This document shows positions 46,058-58,059 of a DNA stretch of 64,000 nt, piece after piece (the stretch's first letter is position 1; each line of letters begins with the position of its first letter). The translations under genes and the position numbers were made by a program. Location of the stretch: NCBI GenBank assembly GCA_030280995.1, contig JASXTE010000001.1:32669700-32733699 (forward strand), given 5' to 3'. The notes under the pieces were generated by a model that was not told the DNA's origin, made no database searches, and saw nothing but the letters and a program-made list of their open reading frames with translations. This DNA comes from Hemileia vastatrix. Lineage: Eukaryota > Basidiomycota > Pucciniomycetes > Pucciniales > Zaghouaniaceae.

Positions 46058-46832
46058 TGTCACCGGACAACCTACGCACAAGGTCGAGGATGTTCCTGGA
46101 AGTGAGATGAGGGATTTAGAAACTTCTTCGAAGCACAGAGGAATTATTCGAGGAAATGATTCAAAGGTCACTCGAAGTAAGAGCTACAGGTTCGAGGTTT
46201 GTTCGAGAAGAATTATAGACTAGTTTCAAAGGTAATAGTAATTCTTAAAATCTCACAAAGGGTTGGAAAACTCAATAATCAAAGATTTAGGATTTTAGAA
46301 ATGAATATTGAGAAAATAAAAGAAAGATACAATAACAATGATTCTAACTTTAAAGGTTTACCACTATTAATGTAAATACGATTTTATAATTTAATTCTAA
46401 GGAAATATCAAACCAAATACCCAACCCCTTTTATATCCTTTGTTCCTCCTTGCATCGACCTCCCTTCCATCGCACCATTCCCATTCCATTGACCATTACT
46501 AACATACACTTAGACCCTCTTTGCTAAATATCCGTCCATGCTCAATTTACCCCTTTTTAATTAATTAACAAAACTTTAATGAAAACTACTACTGTACTAT
46601 TTCGTTGAACCTAGCGCTGTGCGTTGCTTATTGAAAAGGACTAAGGCACCCTATTGGGAGATTGACAAATTTAGATTTAGAGTTTAGGCTAGTGCAGTTA
46701 AATAGTAAGTACACAAAGGAAAATCGCAGTTGCTATGGAGAATTGCTTTCTGCGCTTCGAGTATAGATTTAGGACTCTATATTATTGATTTAATGAGCTG
46801 CTTTCGCCTCGAGTGTCACGTGGCATGTGACA
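46058..46832 (-). repeat. 5' LTR of family 3
   Basis: Begins TGTCACCGGACAACC and ends TGTCACGTGGCATGTGACA on the plus strand; the last 19 bases form a nearly perfect palindrome. CAGCG follows as target duplication. No recognisable tRNA primer site follows the inner end. Confidence 0.93.
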
Positions 46833-47697
46833 CAGCGCCAAGACCAATAAAACTGGCATCAGTGTATAAAACAAATGGTTGATTAAAGTCAGGTAAAGCA
46901 AGAATTGGTCCTTACATCAAACAATGTTTTATAGTGTCAAAAGCTCTTTGTCTTTCACTATTCCAGAAAAAAGCAACATCCTTCCTAGTCAATTGGGTAA
47001 GGGGTAATGATATGACTTGGTACTTTTTAATATACTATCTATAGTATCCACACATTCCTGAACAAATCTAGAGCTCTCTAACTGTGGTAGGAGCCTTCAC
47101 CTGTTATATGGCTGCCACTTTGTTTTGGTCAACACATATCTGTAAACCTGAGAGAACATGAACAAGCACTTTTAAGGAATGATAACCAAATTTGCATTTC
47201 TTCAAAGCTAGTGTCAAATTTATCTCATTAATTTTATGCAATACCTTAGACAGATGGTTAATATGGTCCTCAAATAATTTAGAGAATTTGATTATATAAT
47301 CAATATAAACCATCAGCCATCCATCAATTATTTCCTGATTGAATGTGTTATCCATAACTTTTTGAAAATATTAAGGGGCATTTTTAGGGCCAAATGGCAT
47401 CCTAACATACTTATAAATACTTAAATGAGTAGAAATAATCAGAAAATTCTGAGAATTCTTCTCAAAAGGTACCTGGTGATGTCCCTTGTTACCATCCAAA
47501 CAGCTGATATATTTAGCACCTTGTAGGGTAGCATGTATAGAGCTAATTCTAGGTAAAGGATAGATATCATCAACAGTATAAGAATTAAATTCTCTATAAT
47601 TACCACATAACCTGGCTTTATTTTTCTCATAAGAAATTAGGACAGGTAAGATAACACAATATTTAGATGTTTCAGCTACCCTTTCAAAAACATTCAT
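46833..47697 (-). pseudogene. Family 2 reverse transcriptase (copy 2b)
   Basis: Contains LCGNYREFN, CLDGNKGHHQVP and the catalytic box as VYIDYIIKFS, where the second Asp is Tyr, so the enzyme would be inactive. As in copy 2a a TAA follows FGPKNAP (47371). The TDASF start of RNase H is cut by the family 3 insertion. Confidence 0.82.
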
Positions 47698-48023
47698 TTT
47701 TAAAAGGGTAGAGATATTGTATTCAATATCTTTTCTCTTTGTGGGAGAAGCAGGATAAGGCTTCTTCTTAAAACTAGGTGGAATTTCATTTAATGGGCAA
47801 GATCATGAAAGCTTCATTTCCTCTTTTAGCAATCCTAATTAATGTTACCCATGAGCAATGGCCAGAGGAAAAGATTTTATCAATTTGATAATGGAATTTT
47901 TTTCCTCACCAGAAAGTTGTTCTCCAAAAAAAGCATTGTCATTTTCATTCATAAAGGAGGGAATTTCTTTTGTAGATCTTCCTTTATATTGAACTACAGA
48001 ACTACATGTGTTCAATCCTGGTG

Positions 48024-48407
48024 TTAATAATTTCTTGGGGGAAAAATTTTAAATTCTCTTTTCTCATTCATTCCCATTGTGAAGAATTGATTTGAAGGAT
48101 CTAATTTTATGCCATATTTGGTCAAAATATCATTTTCAACAATGAAACAACTACTCAAGTTATCATTTTTCATGACAACAAAATCACATATAGCTCTTAC
48201 AAAACTATGGTTATATTTGAAAAATACTGTGGCTTTGTATTTAACAATGGGGGACAAAACAGAGCCATGACCTCTCCAATTCTCAGAAATGATAGGCATA
48301 AGTTTTGATTTATGATTTTGGTCCATTGAAGCAAGTGATTTTTCAGATACTACACTTCCTCCAGCTCCATAATCTAAGGTAACCTCAATGTTGTTTCCAT
48401 TGATCAA
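48024..48407 (-). pseudogene. Family 2 aspartic protease (copy 2b)
   Basis: Protease box VTLDYGAGGSVVS; the catalytic DTG has become DYG. Otherwise similar to copy 2a (SENWRGHGSVLSPI against KNWRGFGSVLHPI). Confidence 0.75.
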
Positions 48408-48550
48408 GACTGGTGCCTTGAGAGGGGCAATAATAATTTGACTGTCCTCAAGGTTTTTATGATCTCAGAATCATCTACCGTAGATAAATCATTATTCTCA
48501 ATATTAATATTATTCAAATAATGAATATCCTCTTCCAGAATCAAAATTTC

Positions 48551-49153
48551 CTAATGAGATTCATATGAAATATTGCTGGCACAATCACTTAAAGTATCAT
48601 CCAGTGCTATTGTGTCATCAGCATGTTCCTCTGTCTGCTCAACAAGATGTATCTTCTTGTAAAAAACATGGCCTTTCTGCCAAGGCTTTCTGCATTTGAA
48701 GCAGGTGTTTGTTGCATACTTTTTGGGTGCAACAGGGGCAGAAGGTTTACCAACCTTTTCCAGATTTTTCTGTTGGTAATTTGAGGGTTTCTCCAATGGA
48801 GTTATAGAAATGAATTTTCTAGAATCATACTTGTTGTTCAAAAGGATCTCATTACAAGTATTAATGAAAGAAGAAGGTTCTCTTGAGAACTCAGTCATAG
48901 AAACTATCAAGTCTCTCAAAGACATAGATAATTTATAGAGGATCCTGTCCCTCCATAATTCAAACTCCATATTTAAGTCCATGGGCCTCATGATTTTCAC
49001 AAGTTTCATCAGGAACTCAATGGGTTTTTCAGTAGAAGAGCTATATTTAGTTTCTTCATACTGCCTTTTTTGAGATATCCTAAACTTGGAACCACCAAAT
49101 TGTGCTTTAATTAATCTTTTCCAATCTTCCCATGAGTAGTCATTTTTATCCAA
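48551..49153 (-). pseudogene. Family 2 gag, capsid-like part and zinc knuckle (copy 2b)
   Basis: Contains YSWEDWKRLIKAQFGGSKF and DLNMEFELWRDRILYKL as in copy 2a, then CFKCRKPWQKGHVFY, a CX2CX4HX4C knuckle with the last Cys replaced by Tyr. Upstream continuation to about 49340 is in broken frames. Confidence 0.8.
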
Positions 49154-49462
49154 GAGAACAGATCCAATCTACATTAGGGCCACATTGGTAAATAAATAAA
49201 TTAATTTTGACACAATTTCCTCATCTGGGAGTTTGTAAGAATTTTTTAAGTTATCAATCCTGAAAATGAAATGCTTCCAATCAGAGGACGAGTCACCATC
49301 AAATTTTAGATACTGGTTTAGTTTTGGCTAGTTCTTTTGATTTTAAGTATTCTTCTTATTACAAGCTTGTTTCTGAGTGAGAAGGAGCTTTAACTTCTCC
49401 AATTGGGCAGTAATTTCATTGTTCAATCCTTCTGTGGATGATCCAGGTACATAATCAATTTT

Positions 49463-50910
49463 TTATGGAAACTCAGTGATATCAACAGTTATTTCTGGAA
49501 CTAATTTTACTTTGGATGAACTGGGAACAGGGAAAATTGGGGTATCCTGCACCACTTTTTCTTTCAAAGAAATGACAGAAAACTTTTGATCATGTAACAA
49601 TGAATTTAATTTCTCTTCAATGTTTCTTAGTTTAGTCTTCACTCTTGGAATACTAGATAAACTCTCATTGATGGTTGCAAATAATAACTGGTACTTATTT
49701 TGTAAAGATGAATAATGATGACTCAATATTTTTAAGTTCAACTTATGTCCTTCTAGCTCCTGGAAACAGATGGACACAGTATCTTTTAATTTAGATAAAT
49801 TATTCTTGATATTTTGCCATAAAGCAACTTTCTTTTCATGAGTTACTTTGTAATTAAACAAATCATCAGAAACTCTCTTTAATTCACTCCTCAATTCTTG
49901 ATAACCCTGTTCTGTTAACAAACTATTAAATTTCTGAGTTAATTGCATGTTTTTCATTATATGATTTTGTTTAGAAATAATATCCCTCAAATATTCATCA
50001 TTAATGTTAGCTACATCTGGAGTATTTCTCAATAGCAAAACAGAATAACTTTCCAGAATCTCATAAAACTCAGGTTCAAGTGTCTCATCAATAATAGCCA
50101 TATCAGGATTTATCCTTGAAGTAGCAATCAAAAACAAAGGATTAGATACATTAGAATCTTGAGCAACTTGTCTACCACTCTCAGCCTCTACTGGTCTCAC
50201 AGTCTCATCTCCTTTTCCAGAATTAGCTGAAGGAACTGAATCATAAACAAGAAATGGTACTTGAGATTCAATAGAGGGGCTTACCATGGTTTGGGCAAGA
50301 ATTAAATGTGATTGTTTTTTCTCTTTCTTCCTCCTTGATAAAGGTGAGGAGTTGGAGGGTTGACCTGGTTGGTTCTTGAAAGACCTTCCTGAGGTACTTG
50401 TTGTTGTTGTTGCTGTTGTTGGGACAGATAGTCCTACTGGTTGTTCAGCCAATCCCATTGCCACTTTGAGATTTCCAACTTTTCTTGTTGCTGGGGAGCC
50501 AATTGTGGAAGGGCTTTTGGGGGATGGGAAGGTTTCTTTTTCTCTTGAAGAAAGGATTATATTATTTTTACCATGTCTTCTAGAGAGTCTGTTCTTGACC
50601 TCAACATGAGAATCTCTGACCTCAACTCCTTGATGTGGGTGGATAGATTTTTGACTTGTTGATTCAAGGGCATCTTTTTTATCTTGAAGCCTTTTTGAAG
50701 CTCTTCTGGGGGTTTTCTTGAAGGCCTTTATTCCTGAGCAGTTGTCTGCACTAATATCTCTATCTCTTGAATCTCCACTTACTGATTGGTACAGTAATTG
50801 ATTAGTTTGGCCAGTTCTGTAGTCAAAGGAGAAGTTACAGAAAAAGCTTCATAATAATCAATTAAATCTAGTTCCTCATTACAGCCAGAAGAAGCACCTT
50901 TGTAAGTCAT
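49463..50910 (-). pseudogene. Family 2 gag N-terminal region with coiled coil (copy 2b)
   Basis: A start at 50910 (MTYKGASSGCNEELDLIDYY) leads through several stops into a 333-residue open segment (50464-49463) that is Ser/Thr-rich, then strongly helical (SELKRVSDDLFNYKVTHEKK, VKTKLRNIEEKLNSLLHDQK). The region has no counterpart among the gag domains I know. Its place before the capsid part suggests an assembly role. Confidence 0.6.
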
Positions 50911-51560
50911 AGTTGTATTTAAACTGAGCTGAGAGAAAGAAATATTTAATCAGTTATTATTTTTACTTTATTTGAAGAAAAATAAGGAAAAAAAAATTTT
51001 ATATATAAGTAATTATTAGGATTTTATGATCAAATGGAATAATTAGAATATAATGTTTTTCAGGACAAAGAATCAACTGTAATAATAATCAAAATTTTAT
51101 TAATTAATTTAAAGTAATTTTATAGCCAGGATTTAAATAAATCAACTGAAATAATAAAATAATTTAGTAATTGGTAATGTAAAAGTTGATAATTATCTGG
51201 ACTAAAGTCAACTGAAGAATTTAATTACCAGGACTTAATGTCAACTGAAAATAATTTTAATTACCAGGACTTAATGTCAACTGAAATAATTCAATTACCA
51301 GGACTTATTTTCAACTGAAATAATTTTAATATAATTAATTTAACTAATTTTAATATTATAATTTCACTGCCAGGACAATTTGTCAACTGAAGTAATAATA
51401 TAATTTTTTAATTATCAGGACAGAGGTCAACTGAAAAACTTAAAAAAATTAATTTAATTTTAATAGTACTTCTAGGACTAAGAACAAAAAATCTATCTTG
51501 GTCAACTAGGAAAAAAAATTATTTTATTTACCAGGCACCTCCCCCTGTAAAATGAGCAAG
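50911..51560 (-). repeat. 5' leader of copy 2b with minisatellite
   Basis: From about 51065 to 51470 several units share the core CCAGGACTTAATGTCAACTGAA, spaced by AT-rich sequence. No LTR end or primer binding site was recognised between this block and 51738. Confidence 0.7.
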
Positions 51561-51738
51561 TTAATTCCACTTACAGAGTGTTGAATAAAACAATATATGT
51601 AGATAATGAAATGTGCAAAGTGACACACAAATAGTAATTGATATGATTACCAAAAATATATATGGATATTTCCAATATATGAACCTCAGTTTTGGAGTGC
51701 GGTTTGATTCCCAGTTGCAGAAAAAATATAAGTCATGT

Positions 51739-52048
51739 TGTGGTCTTCCAAAATCTGCAGAGCCCTTTGTTGGTTTATTTGGTGTTCTTTTGATATGTCT
51801 TAAATGACATCATTTAATAATTGGGAGTTTTTCTGGACTTATTCAGCGAATATTGGGACTGCAGGGATGTGGGTACTACTATTAGATAGCCCCAGTTTTT
51901 CTCTATATTTTATGTCTTTTTGACATTTCTCAGATATTAAGTATTAAAGGGATAATTTTTCATTTTTCATTTAAAAATATAGCTGTTTAATTTTGTTTTT
52001 CCTGTTTTACAGGCTAACCTTAAGTCTTAGGGTTAAGTGCTTAGTACT
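51739..52048 (+). repeat. Truncated 5' LTR of family 1 copy 2
   Basis: TGTGGTCTTCCAA to GTGCTTAGTAC matches the first 310 bp or so of the 3' LTR (63111 onward). After that the sequence jumps to TGTCAGTGTGTGCTA and gag, so most of the LTR and the primer binding site are missing. Confidence 0.8.
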
Positions 52049-52063
52049 GTCAGTGTGTGCTAA

Positions 52064-53281
52064 GGGAAAAGGGAAGGAGGTTAATAAGGTCTCTTTTTCT
52101 ACTTCTATTGGTGGATTAGAGTTGTATTCTTGTGGTGGACAGTCAATTGGTGAATGCTTGGCTGGTTTTTATGATGTAGAAGCGGGAAAGGTGGGAAGGC
52201 CTAAGAGCAGTTCTCAAGCCCAACCAAAGCCTAAGGCTTCAAAGGTGGATCCTAAGCTGAGTGCAGCTAGGAAGGAGTACAGAAAAGAGGAGCTGTACAA
52301 GATGCAGAAGGGGATTGCTGATATGGGCCCCCTATTTCTGGGGCATCAGACATGAATGGTGAGCTAATACCTATGGATGTTGATTCTTACTCTGAGGAGG
52401 ATGTCCCTTTAGCTTCATTGCCAAAGCCTTCTGGAGTTAGAGGTTCTGGTGAGGGATCTGGTTTGATTCCTGTTTATGGTAAACCTGTTGGTGATTCTGG
52501 TCCTCAAGAATTCTCTAGGACCAAGGTAGTAAAGCCAAGGGCTCACTTTGAGAGGCCAGTGGTCTCTGTCCAATCTAATGTTATGGACTCTGTTCTCGAA
52601 AGGATGAATAAGGGTCAGGTTTCCCTTTCTTATGGAAAGTTGTATGCTATCAGTCTTGGGTTGGCTGATAGACAGAAAAAGTTGTTGATTAGGAGAAGGG
52701 TTTCTTCTTGGGAGGTGGAATAAATTTGTTATTCTGCTGTGAAGTTTGGTGAGAGGCTGGAAACTCATTTTTATGCATCTCTGGGTTATGTCAATGTCAC
52801 TCTGAATGGCAGGGAGGCCAGGGAATCGGTTGATTCAGGTCCCCTGATTAACCTGATTTCTTTATTTGAGGCTACTCATCTGGGCTTCCTCATTACGACA
52901 GGAATTGGTGGCCATGTCACTGAGCTGATTGAAACAGCTGTATTTGTGAAGCTGGATGTTGGTGGAGCCTCAGGGAAGGTTCATTTTTACATTTCCAAAG
53001 GTAATGTAAAAGCTGTTTTTTGTGGACCATTCTTTATGGATTTTTAGGCAAGAATTGATTACCAGTTTGATATGTGAATCAGTTTGAAATTGACTGGTGC
53101 AGATGAAAGAAGACTTCACATGAGGCTGTCATCTCCTGGAGATGATGGTTGGGAGACCAGGCCTGGCTTTTCTTCAATGTGCCAGTGCATGGATTGTTGT
53201 AGGAGAAGAAGGGAAGTGGGTACTTCTTCTGGTTTTTTGGAGTGTGGCTCAGGCTCTAGTGAGAGTCTATCTTTTTTATAG
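52064..53281 (+). pseudogene. Family 1 gag and aspartic protease region (copy 2)
   Basis: Gag-like pieces (KVGRPKSSSQAQPKPKASK; VVSVQSNVMDSVLERMNKGQ) are followed by a protease segment, YVNVTLNGREARESVDSGPL, with the catalytic DSG near 52835. Stops at 52723, 53047 and 53076 interrupt a frame that otherwise continues. A Cys/Arg-rich piece (MCQCMDCCRRRR) follows. Confidence 0.65.
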
Positions 53282-53519
53282 TGATTAGGGCTTATTGCCC
53301 TGGTGCTACAACCTCTCCCAAAGATGAGAAAATCCCAGGTTGTAGTTGGTCAGCTCCCTTGGAGATATACCAAGTGGATTTTTGACTTTCTCTTTTTAAT
53401 TTTTCTCTTCTCTGCAAGTATTCTTCATGTTTTTTATCAAGTATCTGTTCTCTCTCAAGATTTTCATTTATTTTAAATTCAAGTTCAAAAAAGAAGATTG
53501 ATTATATATCTTTGTTGAA

Positions 53520-54115
53520 CAATATGCAGAAAAGCTGTGGATTGGTGAGATTGGGGTCTAAAAGTAAGTCCTCCCAATTGTGCACCACTAGGGTTTCTTC
53601 TATGCCTTTTAAAAACATTACCTTGGACATGTCTGTGAGCATTAAGGAAACCCCTGGTTATTTTTGTAGGATGGAATAAAACTCAAGAAAAGAGAATGAA
53701 AATTTCAAGGTAACCAAAGAAAATAAAGAAAAAAATCTGAAGATAATCAAGAAAGAAGAAAAGAATTATTTTTGTGAAGATCATCAAGATCAATTTTTGG
53801 GCCTCCAGAATGAGGTTAAACTGCAAAAATTTTTTGAAGATAGAAGATCGGCAAGTTCAATTTTTGGGCCTTTGGAATGAGGATAAACTGCACAATTTCA
53901 GAAGATGTGATTCAGAAGATGAATTAAGATTTGAAGATTTAGAAGATGGAAGTGAGGATGAACATGTGGAATTGCGAAAAAGTTGTGGAGTGGTGAGATT
54001 GGGGTCTAAAAGTAAGTCCTCCAAATTGTGCACCGCTAAGGTTTCTTCTACACCTTTCAAAAACATCACCTTGGCCACACATGTGAGAAATTGAGAAACC
54101 CTTGGTTTTTGTTCC
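53520..54115 (+). repeat. About 150-bp direct repeat inside the family 1 gag-pol region
   Basis: AAAGCTGTGGATTGGTGAGATTGGGG... (from about 53530) recurs from about 53977 with few changes, including the same GTAAGTCCTCC. The translated core (RLGSKSKSS, CT, VSSTPFKNITL) is alike in both, so part of the polyprotein has been duplicated. Confidence 0.75.
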
Positions 54116-57100
54116 AGGTCTGGTGGTAAAGATGTCCTGAAGATCCCTCAAGTTGAAGGAGGAGCAGAAAAGTATAAGAAGGTAGCGCAGAAAATTAGGC
54201 CTGTCAATGAGCCTATGCCTGTAGGTTTTAATCCTCCTTTGTCAAGAGATCCATACTTTACTCCTCTGGTGAAGAATTCTCCAGATTTTGTGGAAACTGC
54301 TAGGGTGACTGTGGAAAGGTATAAAGTTGTTAATTTTGGTCCTGATGGGCAGTTGTCTGATGAGGAAAAGAAGTTGGTGTTGAACGTTATTGAGCTGAGG
54401 GAGAAGGAGGTGGCATTTGTTGAAGAGGAAAGGGGTGTGTTGAAACACTCTTATGGGGAACCTTACTTGATTCCTGTGGTTTTTCACAAACCTTGGAAAA
54501 TCAAACCCATTCCAATTCCAGCTGCTATTAGGGATGATTTTGTAGAGATTGTTAAGAAAAGAGTCAGGACTGGTTTATACAAACAGTCAATATCTAGTCA
54601 CTCAAGTCCAGTTTTATGTGTAAAGAAGCAGAATGGGAAACTGAGGGTGCTGCATGATCTTAGAGCCTTGAACAGAGTCACTATCAAGGATGCGGGGATG
54701 CCTCCAAGTGCAGAGGACTTTGTGGAAGGTTTTTCTGGAAGGGTGTGTTATGGTTGGTTATAATGAAAGGGATCTTCACACCAATTCATGGCCACTTACA
54801 AGGTTTGAGACTCCTCTGGGAATATATCAGCTCACTAGGTTGCCTCAAGGAGCAACTAATTCAGTAGCGGTATATCAAGCACAAATGGCTTGGATTTTAC
54901 AGGATAACGTTCCTACTCATGCTGGTATTTTTATTGATGATGGTGGAATCAAAGGACCTTCCACTGATTATGGAAACTATGTGCTGAAGGAGAACCCTGG
55001 TATAAGGAGATTTGTTTTAGAATGTGCAATTACTCTAGAGAGAGTATTGTTTAGGATTGAAGATGCTGGTTTGATCATTTCGGGGTAAAGGTTTTGTTGT
55101 TGTGTTCCTGCTCTGGAAATTCTGGGGCATCTTTTATGTAAGGTGCGAAGGATTATGACAAAGAAGAAAGTCATTAAATTCAGTCATGGCCAAGGCCTAA
55201 AAATACTAATGAAGTCAGGGGACTTTTGGGGGTTTATGTGTTCATCAACATTTTTAGTAAAGATTTTCCTTTGTTGGCTTCACCTTTAAGAAGGTTGACC
55301 AGGAAAGATGTGGAGTGGGAATGGAATGAAGAGTGTGAAGAGGATTTTAAGAAGTTGAAGAATGTGGTAGTTGAAAATATTATTCTTCACAAGTTAGATT
55401 ATGGAGTGGAAGCCGGAAAACTTTATCTGGCAGTGGACTCAAGTTATATTGCTGCTGGTGCTGTGTTGTCTCAGGAAGATAATACTGGGAGGGTCAGGCC
55501 AGTAAGGTATGAGTCCATGATATTTAATGAGGTTGAATCTAGATATTCTCAACCCAAGTTGGAATTGTGTGGTGTAGCAAAAATTTTGAAGAACCTACAA
55601 ACTGTTTTGTTGGGGCAGAGTTTTGAGCTGCAGGTGGATGCAAAATCTCTGGTTCAAATGATCAATACACCTAGTCTTCCAAATGCTCCAATGAAGAGGT
55701 GGGTGGCATTTATTCAGCATTTTTCTTTTGACCTGGTACACAAACCTGGAAAAACTTTTACTATTCCAGATAGATTATCAAGGAGACCACCCACGGATGT
55801 GATTCAGACTCTGAAGAATTTGGTGAATATTTTCCAGTGGTTAGGGCCAGTACAAAGGGTGCTGAAGATTTTCTCACCTCCCCCATGAGGCTAAACTGGA
55901 AGATTTTTCTTTCCTCCCCCATGAGGCTAAACTGGATGATTGTTCTCTCCTTCAACAAGAGGTTAAACTGGCTGGTTCTGATCTTGATTCTGGTGATCAG
56001 GATTTTTCTTGTTAATGAAGATGGGGCTGTTGTTTGGGATAGCTCAAAATTAGAAAATGGTGTTTTTGTTGGTGAACTGGATTCTCTTAAAATTCATTGG
56101 AAGGAAAAGGATGTACTAAAGTTTAGGGATTATTGTCCTGGATGGGCTGGTCGTGTTGCTTATGTGTACAGTAAAGATTTTGATGACAGGAATGTACCCT
56201 TGGATGATGTTTTGTTGGATTTTGAAGATGAGAACTGGGGTCAGACTGGGTTTTATTTTATTATGGTTGAAGATCTGCTAACCTTGGAGAGGCCAGATAT
56301 TAGTGACAATGATACTTGGGTGGAAATCAAGAATAATAGTCCTGGCCTCTATGTGTCAAGAATGGGGTTGATGAGGAAGAGACATCCAAATCCTCAAGCA
56401 GTGGTGACTAGAAGAAGGTTCAAGAGTTGGTATTGAAGTCTTTGCATGAAGACCTTGGTCATAGAGGCTTTAGGGAGACTTATAGAAGAGTACCAGATAG
56501 ATTTTAGTGGCCAGTTAAGAAGTTGGCTGTGCAGGTTTGGGTTCAATATTGTGAAGAATTTCAAAGAAGAAGTCACTTGAAACCTAAAGAGGTTGGCCAT
56601 GCTACTTGTGAAACAACTGTGTTTGGAAGAGTTATTTTGGATGCTGTCCATATTAAAGAGGGCAGGTATAAATATTTGATTATTGCCAGGGATGATTTTT
56701 CTGGTTGGGTTGAGGCGGTGCCTCTGGTTAATATGACTGTCAAAAATGTGGCAGAATTTTTGAAGAAGGAATGGGTATTTATGTATGGGTTGATGAAGTT
56801 GGTGACTGTTGATGGTGGGCCAGAGTTTGGAGCTGAATTTAAAGAAGCTGTGGAAAGTATTGGTTCTAAATTCAGAGTGGCTACACCTTATTATCCTGAA
56901 GCTGAAGGCATGGTTGAAAGAGGGCAACAAGTGATCAAGAATGCTTTGGTGAAAATGTGTGGAGATAGTGCTGAAAAATGGAGGCATTATTTACCCTTGG
57001 TGTCATTTGCTGATAGGGTCACTGTGAAAAGGACAAATGGCTATTCCCCTTATGAATTAATGTTTGGGAGGAAAGCTGTTCTAGAAGTGGATTTGGAAGC

Positions 57101-57505
57101 TGTCTCTTATCTTGGAATTGATTGGGATGATGTGTGCTCAACAGAAGATTTGCTCTGTGCCAGGATGAAACTGTTGGAATGTAGAGAGGAATGTAAAGAG
57201 AAGGCATAATTCAGAATGATGAAGATAATAAATCAATCAGTCAGATACTGGGACAAGAAGTTGGCTCATAGACTCAGAAATCCCTTGAAACCTGGTTTTT
57301 TGGTTTTGGTGTATATAGAAGTTTGGAGAGTCAGTGGGGAAAATTTTTTGCTGACAGATGGAATGGACCTTACAGAGTCAGATATCAGGTGTCTGGAGGT
57401 TCTTATGTTTTGGAGGAGTTAGATGGCACAGTCTTAAACAATAGAGTGGCTGCGGATCAGGTGAAGAGATTTTACCCAAGAGGCACAAGAAATGAAGAAG
57501 ATTGA
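54116..57505 (+). pseudogene. Family 1 pol: RT, RNase H, integrase (copy 2)
   Basis: RT: KPIPIPAAIRDDFVEIVKKR, LRVLHDLRALNRVTIKDAG, FETPLGIYQLTRLPQGATNS and the catalytic box IFIDDGGIKGP near 54940. RNase H: LYLAVDSSYIAAGAVLSQ, ESRYSQPKLELCGVA, LQVDAKSLVQMIN and HKPGKTFTIPDRLSRR. Integrase as in copy 1 but broken: the HHCC domain near 56440-56580 has stops and a lost cysteine (CEEF), the DDE core (LDAVHI, VDGGPEF, GMVERG) is intact, and a stop lies at 57209. Frameshifts occur near 54760, 55090, 55880 and 56430. Confidence 0.88.
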
Positions 57506-57593
57506 CTCCACAATGAGGATAAACTATGGACCATTCTTTAATTTTGAACTTTGTTTATGCTGTGCATCTGTTTTGTTGGAAACTTTTTTTTGT

Positions 57594-57684
57594 TAGAAGG
57601 TACCCGTGGGTGGGGCTTCTAGATTTTATTTTGGAAAGTGTGGGGGTAACTTATGGGCTGGCTGCTCTATCAACAGTTACCCCA
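57594..57684 (+). repeat. Family 1 hairpin module (copy 2, first)
   Basis: GGGGTAACTT (57643-57652) against CAGTTACCCC (57674-57683), one terminal mismatch. Corresponds to 1894-1994. Confidence 0.7.
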
Positions 57685-57851
57685 GATTGTCTGTTTCCAA
57701 CCCCTTATCTTAATTTGGTTGAACATTAGTATTGGTTTTTCTTCACAGTTTTAATCCTCTATGACTTTAAACTGGAAATTCTTTTGGTCTTCAAGTGCTG
57801 GACTCTTCACTCTTATTGGTTATGGTTTAATGTGTTGGATTTTGACTTTTG

Positions 57852-57943
57852 TTAGAAGGTACCCAGGGGGGGCTTCTAGACTTTTTTTGGGAAGTGTGGG
57901 GGTAACTAATGAGCTGGCTGCTCTGTAGAACAGTTACCCCATA
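57852..57943 (+). repeat. Family 1 hairpin module (copy 2, second)
   Basis: GGGGTAACTA...CAGTTACCCC with the GAGCTGGCTGCTC loop. Corresponds to 2160-2252. Confidence 0.7.
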
Positions 57944-58059
57944 ATTTCTGTTTCAAGTTTTTATTTGTCCTAGTTGAATTCTAGTTCTGGTTTTGTTAAT
58001 CAGGTTTCAAGACCACTATGACTTTAAACTGCCTTCTTTGGTCTATTTAGTTGGGTGGT

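Larger units (their letters stand above)
38417..46832 (-). mobile_element. Family 3 chromovirus, full length, with target duplication
   Basis: Two 775-bp LTRs (38417-39191 and 46058-46832) enclose gag and pol on the minus strand and a spliced gene on the plus strand. CAGCG is duplicated at 38412-38416 and 46833-46837. The insertion splits RNase H of family 2 copy 2b. I count roughly 15-20 differences between the LTRs, mostly transitions, so it is a fairly recent insertion. The gag resembles those I associate with rust-fungus Gypsy elements (LFTLFGDPNE, KKGLPSRILDQL). Confidence 0.95.
36417..50910 (-). mobile_element. Family 2 chromovirus copy 2b, split by a family 3 element
   Basis: Minus-strand order from 50910: gag with coiled coil, capsid-like gag, knuckle, protease, RT (to 46838), then after the family 3 insert (38417-46832) RNase H, integrase and chromodomain (to 36449). 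The 5' LTR is not recognisable. The 5' leader (50911-51560) has a minisatellite. Frames are degenerate throughout. Confidence 0.85.
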
